Source: Plantago ovata
Taxonomy: Eukaryota > Streptophyta > Magnoliopsida > Lamiales > Plantaginaceae
Assembly: GCA_028274465.1 (NCBI GenBank)
Contig: CM051455.1
Span: forward strand, 98,650,365 to 98,714,364
Length of the DNA: 64,000 nt
Direction: 5' to 3'
Each line of letters starts with the position of its first letter. The first letter of the stretch is position 1. The position numbers and the translations under genes are program-made. Shown here one piece after another: positions 22,534-33,840 of this stretch. The notes below the pieces were generated by a model. That model saw only the letters and a list, made by a program, of their open reading frames with translations. It ran no database searches and was not told the origin of the DNA.

Positions 22534-23805
22534 TGATGAATGTGTATTTTACACTTTCATTTGAGTCTTTTTCACCTATTTTAGCTATCCTCTATGTTAA
22601 TTTAGTTATATTTTAGTGCATTTTATTAGAATAGTGTCACGTTTCCCTTTAGTTTTTATTTTACAGGTTTTGGTTGAAAAACGAAAATTTCGGGGGAATT
22701 ATATTAAAGTTGACAAGGAATTGGTGTTCCAGAAGCCTATTTGGAGTATCTGAAGGTTTTCGGATAGGATTTGGGGTCTAGGGGTCGAATCTAGAGGTTA
22801 GAAGGCCACTAGAAGTCAGAAACCGAGTCCGAAAAGGGGAAGAAATCCAAACACGCGTCGAAAACGCGGAATTCCGCGAAATTTACTCCCGGGAGAATCG
22901 CCCGGTGTGTGGGGCCCTTCGCCCCACACAAATTCGAAGCCTATATATAGTTGCTAAGTTTTTCTCCGAAATTCATACTTTTCCAGACCTATTCTCTCAC
23001 CTTTCTCTATATTTTTAGGTAGGAACTTCCCAGAGCCTGTTCTGGGGGTTCGTAGCTTAGGAGATACTTTTTCATAGCAGTTTGGAGATTGTAAGATCGC
23101 GATTCTTCGGAGACTGACAACCTTCGGTAACATTGTATCTTACGGTTTATTCTACTTATTTTTATATGTCTTTCAACATGTTTTCTCCTATGATTTCTGT
23201 TGATTGCATGACAACTATGAGTAGCTAAACTTATCGTTGGTGGTAGTATGTGAATTCTTAGCGAAGGGTTGATAATCATGCTAATGGCTATATCGCGCAT
23301 TATACTCCGTGTTATTGCTTTATTTCGTTGATCAGGCGCAGCCTATATCTTCGTATGTTGATCAATTATTATGCACAATTGGACCCTCGTCGACCTATGC
23401 ATATCTATATCTTCGTAGTGTTGAATAATTATGGAACACAATTGGACAATAGTGTTGACCTGTCAGTATCTATATCTTTGTAGTGTTTAATGATTGCAAC
23501 AGGACAATTGATTGATCAAAGATCTCCATGAAAAACCGAGGAATTTACGCATGATTATTAACCCGTTATGCTTTGAAGGACCATAATATCACCAATCTCC
23601 ATTATCTGTTGGAAAAACCTTTGCTATACCGTCTGCTGTTTTATATTCTTTAATTAAATTAGATAAAGCTAGTTATAGTCCTTAGAGAACGACACTCGAG
23701 GTCATTCTACTACTACACTACGGTTTTCGTTGTAGTCGTGAATTGCCTTTGGCTAAATAACAAATTTATTTGATTAATCGGGACCGACAATCCTGCGTTG
23801 CATCA
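22534..23805 (+). repeat. 5' LTR of E
   Basis: TGATGAATG to GTTGCATCA. It has a perfect 14-bp palindrome CGCGGAATTCCGCG at 22866-22879, a GGGAGAATCGCCC unit, a CCTATATATAG TATA candidate near 22940, and three diverged copies of a CTTCGTA...GTT unit of about 70 bp between about 23340 and 23530. Confidence 0.93.
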
Positions 23806-23808
23806 AAT

Positions 23809-23826
23809 TGGCGCCGCTGCCGGGGA
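23809..23826 (+). promoter_or_regulatory. Primer binding site (tRNA-Asp type), E
   Basis: TGGCGCCGCTGCCGGGGA, with one difference from the sites in A and D. Confidence 0.88.
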
Positions 23827-23950
23827 CTATACTCCTTTTTTCTGTTTAATTTGTTTATATTTTCAGTATTCAATTCCTAATTCTATTAGTTTTAGTTTTC
23901 CTTTTTAATCTCTCTCTGATACTGCTTTCCTAGTCTGATACAGATAGTGT

Positions 23951-26102
23951 ATGCCACATACACGATCTAGAGGAACACCGCTTGCTTATTCAATTGCTGA
24001 GATCGACAGAGTCTAGCACCAGAGAAGGCGACTACTTCAAAGGCGTGCACTAGAGGAAATAGAGGATACCGATTTCTCTGAATCTCTACACAGTCTTTTC
24101 AAGGAAATCGACGGAATGGCAGAAGCTAGACCACTGAAAGCATGGGTTCAACCCACTAATGATCGTATGAGGGGACCAGCGATTGTTGTTTCGTCTGCAA
24201 CTCAAGATCTGGAAATCAAGAACCACGCATTCCAACAACTTCCGAGGTTCTATGGCTTAGCAAGGGAAGATGTGATGGGGTACTTGCACGATATCGATGA
24301 TTTCGTCAACCAACTCCCACGACCCGGAGCTGAAATAACAACGGATGAGTTACGGATGAAGGTTTTTGCTATGGGGCTTGGCGACAAAGCCAAGTCATGG
24401 TTGAGTTCTCTACCAGCAGGCTCGCTGGACACTTGGGAGAAAGTTTTTGTCAGCTTTCATGGAAAAATACTTCCCTCACACCCTGACTACCGCGCTCAAG
24501 GCGCAAATCACTGGATTCAAACAAGACTATGATGAGACCATCTACACCGCGTTTGAGAGGTTCCAAGATCTCACGAACAAGTGCCCTCACCATGGTTTTG
24601 AACTTTCTGACCTAGTCCAACACTTCTACAATGGACTAACCTTCGAGAACCAACAAGTGGTGGATTTTCAATGCCGAGGCAATATTTGGGAGGAAACCGC
24701 AGAAACCGTCTGGGCAGTTTTCGAAAGGCTTGCTAAGGGTTCGCAGTTCAAGGACCCAAGGGCGATGGTTAGGAGACGTGGACCTGAAGCTCCACCGACT
24801 CAAGAAGCCCCTATGTATAGGGGGAATGGGGATCAATTCGAGTGCTTTACCAACGAATTGAAGCAAGTCCTCAAGAGCGCCGCTGGAACAACTGTTTCAA
24901 ACGAAGTTTGCTGAATATGCAAGAACTATGGGCATGGGGCTCATATGTGTAGATCGGAGCTTGCATATGATGATGGCAACTGGGCTCGAGGAGGCGAAGA
25001 GGAAGCCTTTGCTACGGAGTTTGGTACTCAAGAAGCTAGCTACGGACAAGACGGTAGGAATCCTCGAGGTGAATTTTGGAGAAGAGGATGCCGAAACAAT
25101 CAAGGATATGCACCGGCTAACCAAACTTATGGCCCTAACCAAGACCGTAGTAGGCTAAACTATGGTAATGACCACTGCGAAAACCCCGCTCCGAAAGAGC
25201 CACCAAAGTCGAAGTCGGCTCAACTGATGGAGAACTTGCAAAAGATGGTTGATCACACCCAAAGTTTTCTCAAACATTATGAAGAAGATTCTAAGAAGAC
25301 TAGGGCAAGACTTGATAGGTTGGAAGAGAGCACTAGGCTTTCCCATCAAAAGATGCAAGAATTGATCGACCGAGGAGCAAGTAGGGAACAAGGCAAACTG
25401 CCTAGCAACACTGAGAAGTCGATGTCCATTACCTTGGTGGGTGATCTACCTGTTGAAATCACCATCAAGAAGGTTGCTAAGTGCGAGAGTTGCAAGGGGG
25501 AAGGGCCCCCGCAGGCTAAGGAAGAAGAGAAGGACCTCGGTTCTAACGAGAATGAAGAGGAGCAAGAGGATCCCGAGCCACTCCCTCAAAGTTTTGATGT
25601 TAAGGTCGGGATTGGGGAACTTGAAAATGTCTGTGCCACACTAGACACGGGATCCTACTCTAATGTGCTCCCTTTGAATGTGTTCGAGAAGTGTAACCTT
25701 GGAAAACTATCTGTGCATAAGGCTATTGTGCAACTGGCGGATGGATCCTTTGTAAGACCCGAAGGCGTTGTGAAGAATGTATTGGTCAAGATTGGTGAAG
25801 CTTCTGTATACACCGATTTTGTAGTTATGCCGGCGTCTACACATGGGACGGGGGATGTCATTCTCTTGGGGCGAACATTCTTGACAAAGCTACGCTCCGT
25901 AATGGATATCTACCAAAGGACTTGCACTATTGAAGTGGATGGCAAGCAACATGTGTTGCAAGCCATATCTGATCCAACTGATACTTCTCACACTATTGAC
26001 TACAGTGGTCTTAATGTCTATGTTCATTCTTATTCACAGGTTCAAGGCATGAGTAGGAGATCTGGGAAGGGGAAATCTAGTGCCCTCAAGAAGAAGAGCT
26101 AG
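23951..26102 (+). pseudogene. E gag-protease, broken
   Basis: From ATG 23951 the frame reads MPHTRSRGTP. Lesions are a TAG at 24014-24016, a one-base insertion near 24447 (a T run), and a TGA at about 24912 that replaces Arg in the zinc knuckle (C-x-ICKNYGHGAHMC). Domains: retrotransposon gag core (NHAFQQLPRFYGL, DELRMKVFAMGLGDKAKSWL, FERFQDLTNKCPHHGF), CCHC knuckle, a charged linker, then an aspartic protease (CATLDTGSYSNVLP, LADGSFVRPEG, VILLGRTFLTKLR). It ends with a basic tail SGKGKSSALKKKS. Both C units carry the same protein, and B has a diverged one. The protein would form the capsid and process itself. Confidence 0.88.
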
Positions 26103-26145
26103 GCACAAACAGGAGTCGAGTCAAAGACTTTAAACAATGGCGCTA

Positions 26146-26163
26146 TCCGGGAGGCAACCCGGA
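26146..26163 (+). promoter_or_regulatory. Hairpin with AGGCAA loop after gag-protease, E
   Basis: TCCGGG, AGGCAA, CCCGGA: a perfect 6-bp stem 44 nt after the stop codon. The same loop with a partly different but still pairing stem (CTCGGG/CCCGAG) lies after the B gag-protease, and copies follow both C genes. Confidence 0.8.
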
Positions 26164-26353
26164 GTTTTTATCGCTTTCTTTACCGGTTTATTGCATGCAT
26201 CCATACTTGAACAATTTGCTTTTCATATGTGAATTTGTTCGTCTCTGTATCGTATGTGCTTATGTTATGTTTGAGTGAGATTTTTCGAGTGATCTTTTGA
26301 GAAAAATGGTTTTCGGGGACTAAAAACCGCATTTTATTTCGAAACGTTCATCT

Positions 26354-26386
26354 CCCCACCTCAGGAGGTGGGGGGCGAATCGCCCC
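26354..26386 (+). repeat. Double palindrome upstream of ORF3 leader, E
   Basis: CCCCACCTC-AG-GAGGTGGGG (26354-26373) overlaps GGGGCGA-A-TCGCCCC (26372-26386). The second has the core found in the LTRs. It stands about 230 nt before the ORF3 intron donor and is followed by a pyrimidine-rich, leader-like stretch. Confidence 0.75.
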
Positions 26387-26618
26387 ACGACCTGCAGAAG
26401 AGAAAAAACGGGGATTCTTCCCCATTTCCTCATTTTTCTCCATCTTCATCTTCTTAACTCCAAAACCTCCTCCATTTTCAAAATACCTTCAAACCTTCAT
26501 AACTTCTTCATATTTCCACCAAATTTTGTGTTCTTTAGCTTCAATCGAAGCCCGTTACGTGCTCTTTCTTTTCATCCGAACAAATCTCTTCCTAGTTCAT
26601 TCAATCTCCGGATTTGAG

Positions 26619-27154
26619 GTAATCTCACATGAACCCTAATTTTTCAAATTTGGGGGTTTTTTATTTATGCTTCAATTAAGCTTGTATGATGTATGGGTTG
26701 ATGGTTTATGTGTTTAGAAACGTTATTCATTATCAATTGCATGTTCAATTAGGCTTGGTTTGTTGATTTGAGATTTTTGCTATTAGATGATATATCTTGT
26801 TAGGAAATGTATCTCTTGCTTTCATTTCATGCTTAAACATGTGTTTGTTGATATGATAATGATTGATGTAATGGTAGAATGCATGATTGATGAAGTTGAG
26901 GATTTATGCTAGATTTTTGATTATTATGGTATGGATTGAACCTTGTGATTCAAGGCATTTGTTGTTTAGCAAGAGCATAATGTGATATGTTATTGTAGTA
27001 GTTACATTGATATGTTGCGTCATGAAGTAGCTAGACTAGACATTGGGTTTTTGAGGAGTTGGATTGTTGAAGATATTGCTCGTTTGTTCGCTCGTACATT
27101 TACATATGCATAGGTCTGTTTTGCGTCGTACAAGATACTAATTGCTGTTTGTAG
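26619..27154 (+). other. Probable intron in the ORF3 leader of E
   Basis: Donor GATTTGAG/GTAATC and acceptor TTTGTAG/GAATC-ATG bound 536 nt of AT-rich sequence, five bases before the ORF3 ATG. The C units keep both borders (534 nt each). This suggests ORF3 is translated from a spliced subgenomic RNA, as for envelope ORFs. RNA evidence is not available here. Confidence 0.65.
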
Positions 27155-27159
27155 GAATC

Positions 27160-28430
27160 ATGGCACCAAGATCGAGGAGAGCTGGCTCGAGCAGGAAGGG
27201 GAAGGGAGTAGCATCAAGCTCCCAACCTTCCCACCACATGTACGAGATGTCTTTAGCTGCGGTAGAGGTGCGACAAAGGCTAGAAGCGGAGCTGGCCGAC
27301 GGGGGAAGATCGATCATTCCAGACAGGACGACTGATATTCCAGAGTCAGCAGCTGATACGGCGGGGTATAGGACGCTATCACGATTGGCGTCAAGAAGGA
27401 ATTGGGTTTGGTACAGTTCCAACAGGTTCAAGGGGTACGACGAGAGCCTCCTCCAAGAGTTCTACACTGGATACACAGATCTCGAGGAGAAGAATGGGGT
27501 ACTAGTTCGAGGCCTGATAATACCATGGACACCAGAGCACATTTCCTCATTCATCCATTTTGGGCAGCAGGAGTTCACAGGGAGCGACCATGCCTACCTG
27601 TATTCGAGGCCCTCTAGGGGGATAGGAAGACATATTACGGACGTGATCTGCAACAGGGAGTACAAATATCCAGACATCGGGGGAGAACCTACACGGATCG
27701 TCAGAGCGACCTTAGCATTGAAGCTAAGGTGATGATGAAATTTTGTATCTTCAACTTGATCCCTAGGAAGAATGACTCATGGATTCAGCCCTACTACGCC
27801 GAGCTCCTCTACTGCTTGATAGACAGACATCGGATCGACATCGGGCACATCATGTATGAGGAGTATGAGCGCCACTGGGAAAAGAAAAAGAAGCCCTTCG
27901 TCTTCCCAAGCTTCATCACTGCCTACTGCAAATATCATGGGCTCGATGACATTGACGAGGGGGATTGCGAGGTCGCTGCCCTTTCACCCTCGACCATTGA
28001 GGTGCAGTTGGCTAGGTATCAGTTGAAGAACCCCACGGCTTCCGCTGCTGATGTGGGAGAACCCTTCCAGCCGAGCGATTCCGATCATGAGAATGATTAT
28101 GAGGATGCTATAGAGGCCGATGATGGCCAAGCCCCTATCCCGGATATCCCATTTGTCCATCAAGCACCGCATGCACCACCTCGAGCACCACAAGGGTCTA
28201 GAGGATTTGACTTCTCTGAATTCCGGACCTACCTCGACGACCATTTCGATAGAGCTGATGCTAGTACTGCAGCTTTGACCACTTCTGTCCAAGGACTACG
28301 ACATGACCTCGACGGGCACACTGCCCCGCGCAACCGCGATTGGGAGACATTCGAGGAGCATCGCCGAGAGGATAGGCAACAAAGGTGGGAGCAGCAACAG
28401 CTCATCCAGCAGCAACAGGAGGCCCTATAG
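27160..28430 (+). pseudogene. E ORF3 (envelope-position protein), two overlapping frames
   Basis: I start at the ATG after the intron acceptor. The N-terminus MAPRSRRAGSSRKGKG is basic. The core (RNWVWYSSNRFKGYDE, LLQEFYTG, VLVRGLIIPWTPEHISSF) ends at a stop at 27730-27732. The second frame (27729-28430), in another register, continues with WIQPYYAELLYCLID, an acidic segment, a Pro-rich segment and a Gln-rich end. One frame disruption in an originally single protein of about 420 residues is likely. No signal peptide or membrane segment is evident. The layout resembles plant 'putative transposon protein' domains found in Athila-type elements (from memory). Function unknown. Confidence 0.65.
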
Positions 28431-30037
28431 CAATCCAATGATCTCCTGTCTGACATGTGGAGGAACTTTTATGGGGATTACCATCCCGATGATTAGTCTT
28501 TTCACATGTCCACTCTCAGCCAACCGAGGCCAAACCATTCGGTAACATCTAGTATCACTTCTTATTACTCATTCTCTTTTGCTAGGGGCTAGCTTAAGAA
28601 TCGTAATGGGGATGGGATGTGAACCGTGATGTTAAGCATTGTTTGGCTTTGTGTTGATTAGTATCTTGTTCTTTGTCTGCATTTGCATTTGCACGTTTAC
28701 TGCTTTCTTAGATTTTATAGGTTGCATTCACTACATTTATCCTAGGATAGTCTTGCATGTTTTATATGGAGTTTATTGCCGAATTTTTTAAACTTTTTTA
28801 TTGGGTAGATCAACTAACTATGCCATTAATCGTATGCTTCATCTCTATGAATTTGTTTGAGGTTTTTCTCGCTTGGCTTGTCACATTTATGTATTGCACT
28901 TAGTTAAGCTTGGTAGTCTCGAAATCACTTAGTGGTGTTTTCTCTACTGCGGTTCAAGAAGGTCTTTATAATAGGATGATGCATGTTAGGGTCTTATGGT
29001 TGTTTTCCCGAGTAATTATGTACCTAAGAGGCAACAAGTCTTCGCCATGCTTTGAGATTGCCAAATGCCTAGGAAGGAGGTAGTGTGAGGTTGTGTGATC
29101 CTTTGTTTATAACCTATTCTTCCGAATAGGTTTGGGGAGGGGGTTACACCATCGTAGACTTGTTTTTCGTTTTTCATTTCCGTATAGTGAGTTTATTTTT
29201 CCTTTTCCGTAAATTTTGTACTCCAACCTATTCTTTCGAATAGGTTTGGGGAAGTCGTGTGAGTCATTTTCTCTCTTTTTGTTATGCTACTGCTGGCAAA
29301 AAAAAAATCGAAAAAAAAAAAAAAAGAAAAAAATTCCAGACAAAAAGAAGAAAGAAAAAAAGAAAAAAAAAGAAAAAAGAGAAAAGACCCCATAAAAGCA
29401 AGGAAGGGTCCAAAAAAAGAAAGCCAAATAGCAGTTTAGCAAAGTGTTGTGTCTCATTTTCCAATTCTTGTAATGTTCGTAATCGTGTTGTAATTTTCTA
29501 TTTTTTGTTTTTTGTTTTTGAGTGTCATCTGTTCTTGACCACCCTCGTCCTGCCATTCAGGAAGTGGTGAATAACTTAAGACTTTACTTAAGAGATGGGT
29601 AGAATAGGGGAGTGTTATCTTTTATAGGGAACCCTCCTTCGTTTGATGAGAGCCAGTACTGGTTCGACCTCTTTGAGGAAAAGTCTTAACATGGTGGAAC
29701 AACAGTAAGTCCTCAGTTTCATAGGCACGGGACAACCATTCGTAACTTAGCATGCTTCATTACGTCGTCACTGACTAGGTCCAGGTAGAGAATGTTACGA
29801 GAGACTATCTTGCCTTGACATAAGTGCTTATGTGGATGTGTATAAGTCAATCGAGGTATTCATCAAACTATATTCATGCTTTGATTTATATGGTTTTTGT
29901 TCATATGTTTTTTGATAGATTCAGTAGATTAGTTCATTTTATTCGGCATGAGACTCCATTTTATGTGTTGCAATGTTTTTTGCATTAGAGTCTAGCTTAG
30001 TTGCTTGAGGACAAGCAAAGGTTCAGTTTGGGGAGTT
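28431..30037 (+). other. 3' untranslated region of E
   Basis: Same order as in D: the block containing CAACCGAGGCCAAACC, hairpins at 29111-29132 and 29225-29246 each followed by TTTGGGGA, a purine tract at 29297-29400 with ATTCCAG, a hairpin at 30001-30018 (TTGCTTG, AGGA, CAAGCAA), and the polypurine tract GTTTGGGGAGT up to 30037. Confidence 0.8.
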
Positions 30038-31327
30038 TGATGAATGTGTATTTTACACTTTCATTTGAGTCTTTTTCACCTATTTTAGCTATCCTCTATG
30101 TTAATTTAGCTATATTTTAGTGCATTTTATTAGAATAGTGTCACGTTTCCCTTTAGTTTTATTTTACATGTTTTGGTTGAAAAATGAGGATTTCGGGGCA
30201 ATTATATTGAAGTTGACAAGGAATTGGTGTTCCAGAAGCCTATTTGGAGTATCTGAAGGTTTCCGGATAGGATTTGGAGTCTAGGGGTCGAATCTGGAGG
30301 TTAGAAGGCCACTAGAAGTCAGAAACCGAGTCTGAAAAGGGGAAGAAATCCAAAAACGCATCGAAAACGCGGAATTCCGTGAAATTTACTCCCGGGCGAA
30401 TCGCCCCACACCAGGCGAATCGCCCGGTGTGTGGGACCCTTCGCCCCACACAAATTCGAAGCCTATATATAGTTGCCCAGTTTTTCTCCGAAATTCATAC
30501 TTTTCCAGACCTATTCTCTCACCTTTCTCTGTAGTTTTATGTAGGAACTTCCCAGAGCCTGTTCTGGGGGTTCGTAGCTTAGGAGATACTTTTTCATAGC
30601 AGTTTGGAGCTTGTAAGATCGCGATTCTTCGGAGACTGACAACCTTCAGTAACATTGTATCTTACGGTTTATTCTACTTATTTTTATATATCTTTCAACA
30701 TGTTTTCTCCTATGATTTCTGTTGATTGCATGACAACTATAAGTAGCTAAACTTATCGTTGGTGGTAGTATGTGAATTCTTAGCGAAGGGTTGATAATCA
30801 TGCTAATGGCTATATCGCGCATTATACTCCGTGTTATTGCTTTATTTCGTTGATCAGGCGCAGCCTATAACTTCGTATGTTGATTAATTATTATGCACAA
30901 TTGGACCCTTGTCGACCTATGCATATCTATATCTTCGTAGTGTTGAATAATTACGGAACACAATTGGACAATAGTGTTGACCTGTCAGTATGTATATCTT
31001 CGTAGTGTTTAATGATTGCAACAGGACAATTGATTGATCAAAGATCTCCATGCAAAACCGAGGAATTTACGCATGATTATTAACCCGTTATGCTTTGAAG
31101 GACCATACTATCACCAATCTCCATTATCTGTTAGAAAAACCTTTGCTATACCGTCTGTTGTTTTATATTCTTTAATTAAATTATATAAAGCTAGTTATAG
31201 TCCTTAGAGAACGACACTCGAGGTCATTCTACTACTACACTACGGTTTTCGTTGTAGTCGTGAATTGCCTTTGGCTAAATAACAAATTTATTTGATTAAT
31301 CGGGACCGACAATCCTGCGTTGCATCA
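30038..31327 (+). repeat. 3' LTR of E
   Basis: TGATGAATG to GTTGCATCA, matching the 5' copy closely. The palindrome cluster at about 30391-30455 has one more GGGCGAATCGCCC-type unit than the 5' LTR, so the unit number changed after insertion or during reverse transcription. Confidence 0.93.
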
Positions 31328-31332
31328 ATGTT

Positions 31333-31615
31333 CCATAGTCCGAGTAGTGCTCTACCTGTTCTCCTCTGGAGGATGGTACCTTGACGTAAGGTCCTCCTCG
31401 ATCCTACCATGTATGGTGGTCGAGCCCTAGGTGCTCCTCGCGCCTCACTTCTGTCTTGTCCTTGTAGTGAACTTATCTTGAGGGTCGACCTCACAGTGAT
31501 GGTTGGACCATATGCAGGTCGAGCCACACTCAAGTGACATACTTGGGTGTGGTCGAGCCCCTTGAGGGACGGCCCTTGAAGCCTCGTAGCGCTCATAGAC
31601 AGCTCCAGTTCGTAC
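31333..31615 (-). other. Right part of retroelement T, up to the Helitron junction
   Basis: It continues 22099-22528 once E is removed. The sequence changes to Helitron coding sequence at about 31610-31650; the exact border and a TSD could not be fixed. No gene is seen. Confidence 0.35.
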
Positions 31616-32703
31616 ATGCGGACTGGACATATTTCAACACCAACACATTACAATCTCCTTTATTGTTTCCTTACGAAGAAGATGGATATCATACGAAGAT
31701 CAAACTTCATGATCGTAGTACAATTAAGAGAGAGCATGTAACCCCTAAGGAGTTTTTTTTCTATAGGATGTTTGACCGTGAAGACGATGCTCAAACAATT
31801 CATATGGGTAGGAAGCTATACCAACAATTCTTGGTTGATGGATACATGATGATGGAGGCCCAACGATTATCTTTCATTACAAGAAAACGAAAATTATTGA
31901 AGGGAGATACTTATAAGTCGATTGAGGATGCTATTCGAAAAGGAGACATTGATCCGGCTGATGAGGCTTCGATGATAGGTAAACTGTTGGTGTTGTCTTC
32001 GACATTTGTCGGTGGTCCTAGGTATATAGTGCAGAATGTTCAGGACACCATGGCAATGTGCAAAAGCTTGAAGTATCCTAAATTGTTTATTACGTTCACG
32101 TGTAATCCTAGATGGCCTGAGATTACACGCTTTGTTCAAGCAAGGGGACCGGCCGAATATAGTATGTCGTGTCTTCAAGATGAAGTTGGATCAGATAATT
32201 AAGGACTTGAAGACTGAAAATATATTTGGAAAGGCAATATCAGTTAAAATTTTGTTTATATATTTTTATAGGAACATTAATGGATCAGTTTATATATGGG
32301 TTATGTGTATTAATAACATATATCGTTTTCCTATCATTTGCAGTTGTCTACACGGTTGAGTTTCAGAAGCGTGGTTTACCACATGCCCATATTCTACTGT
32401 GGATAAACATGAATGATAGGTCCTTGGGTGTGAGTGAAATTGATAATGTTATTTGTGCGGAGGTACCTGACAAGGAACTTAATCCAGATTTGTATAAGGC
32501 CGTATCGGAGTACATGGTACACGGATCATATGGTGTGCTGAACCAGAATTCTCCGTGTATGGATAGAGACAAGAGGAAATGCACAAAGAAATTTCTCAAG
32601 TCGTTTAATGAAAAACGACATTTGATGATAATGGATATCCCATTTACAGGAGGTGGGATACTGGTGCCATGATAATTAAGAATGGTATTGAAGTGGACAA
32701 TAG

Positions 32704-32787
32704 GTAAATCTACGATACTTTATATTAACATATTTTTTATCATATGTTTATACAGTTGGATCAGTGATTCGTGATCTAAATTTACAG
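32704..32787 (+). other. Intron in Helitron Rep (84 nt)
   Basis: GTAAAT to TTTACAG; splicing joins GIEVDNR to YIVPYNP in frame, as in related Helitron proteins. Confidence 0.75.
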
Positions 32788-33624
32788 GTACATTGTCCCG
32801 TACAATCCTTACTTATTGATGAAATATCAAGCCCATATTAATGTTGAGAGGTGCAACTCAACGAATTCAATCAAGTATCTCTTCAAGTATGTCAATAAGG
32901 GTGTTGATAGATGTGGTACAAAGATTACGGTTGAGAATGAGGTTAAGAATTATGTGGATTGCCGTTATATATCTGCTTGCGAAGCAGTATGGAGTTTGTT
33001 TGAATATCCTATTCACTATCGAGATCCTCCCGTAGAACGTTTGCCATTCCACTTGGAAGGTGAGCAGACAATGTGTTTCCAAGACGGTGACTACATTCCG
33101 GATTTGAAAGAGAAACAAACTGTTGCACATTCAAAATTCCTTGCTTGGATGGATTTCAATAAAAAGCACCCCGAGGCCCGGAAGTATTTGTATGCAGAGT
33201 TTCCACAGCATTACGTGTACACTGTTGCTGAGCGCAGGTGGAAGGATAGACATCAATCAAGGAGGAAGATTGGTAGGATTTATCATGTTCCCCACTGGTA
33301 CTGGTGCTTTATATTATCTTAGGATAATGTTGAATCACATAAGGGATTCTACCTGCTTTCAAGATTTGAGAACGGTGAATGGTGTTGTCTATGAAACGTA
33401 CCGTGGAGTTTGCTACGCACTAGGGCTGCTTGATGATGATGCTGAGTATATTGATGGCATTAAGGAGGCATTCTTTCCGGGTGGGGGTCACTAACATCGT
33501 GAGTTGTTTGCCATGCTTCTTATGTCTAATAGTATGTCTAGACCAAAGCATGTTTGGGAGAACACTTGGACGTATTTATCGGATGATATAGTCATCCGTA
33601 TGCGGGATCAGTTTAACAATCCAG

Positions 33625-33697
33625 GTACGTATGTGGTGTGAGATATTTTATCGTTTTACTTAATGTTTTTCTATTATTAACACGTCGTACAATGTAG
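33625..33697 (+). other. Intron in Helitron Rep (73 nt)
   Basis: GTACGT to AATGTAG; splicing joins DQFNNPG to FQLSEEQ in frame. Confidence 0.75.
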
Positions 33698-33818
33698 GTT
33701 TCCAACTGAGTGAAGAACAGCGGAAACAACTTGCTCTTTCTGCAATTCAGGACATACTGAAGAAGAATGGGTGCAGTTTGGATCAATATGAAGGTATGAA
33801 ACTTCCGGATAATGTTGT

Positions 33819-33840
33819 TGATGAACTGAAGATTGTCGGG
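33819..33840 (-). repeat. Left LTR of C, outer 22 bp
   Basis: TGATGAACTGAAGATTGTC is identical to the start of the middle and right LTRs. The LTR is then opened by element A and resumes at 49781. Confidence 0.88.

Larger units (their letters stand above)
22534..31327 (+). mobile_element. Gypsy E: non-autonomous gag-protease plus ORF3 element (8794 bp)
   Basis: LTRs at 22534-23805 and 30038-31327 are flanked by a perfect ATGTT duplication (22529-22533 and 31328-31332). Internal order: tRNA-Asp primer site, broken gag-protease, AGGCAA hairpin, leader with intron, ORF3, shared 3' region, polypurine tract. RT, RNase H and integrase are missing. It is on the opposite strand to, and of the same family as, the C units. 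Confidence 0.93.
31616..33818 (+). pseudogene. Helitron Rep (HUH) part of the Rep/helicase gene, 5' truncated
   Basis: The frame starts near LQSPLLFPYEEDGY. Rep follows: KLYQQFLVDGYMMMEAQRL, LFITFTCNPRWPEI, then the HUH motif in RGLPHAHILLW, and a Y2-type SIKYLFKYVNKG. Three introns are visible: about 32244-32343 (its donor seems to have lost a base), 32704-32787 and 33625-33697 (both GT-AG). Damage: a frameshift near 32615, an extra C near 33295, and a TAA at 33492-33494. The protein nicks and joins DNA in rolling-circle transposition. The gene is cut at 33818 by element C (duplication GTTGT) and resumes at 63174. Confidence 0.88.
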
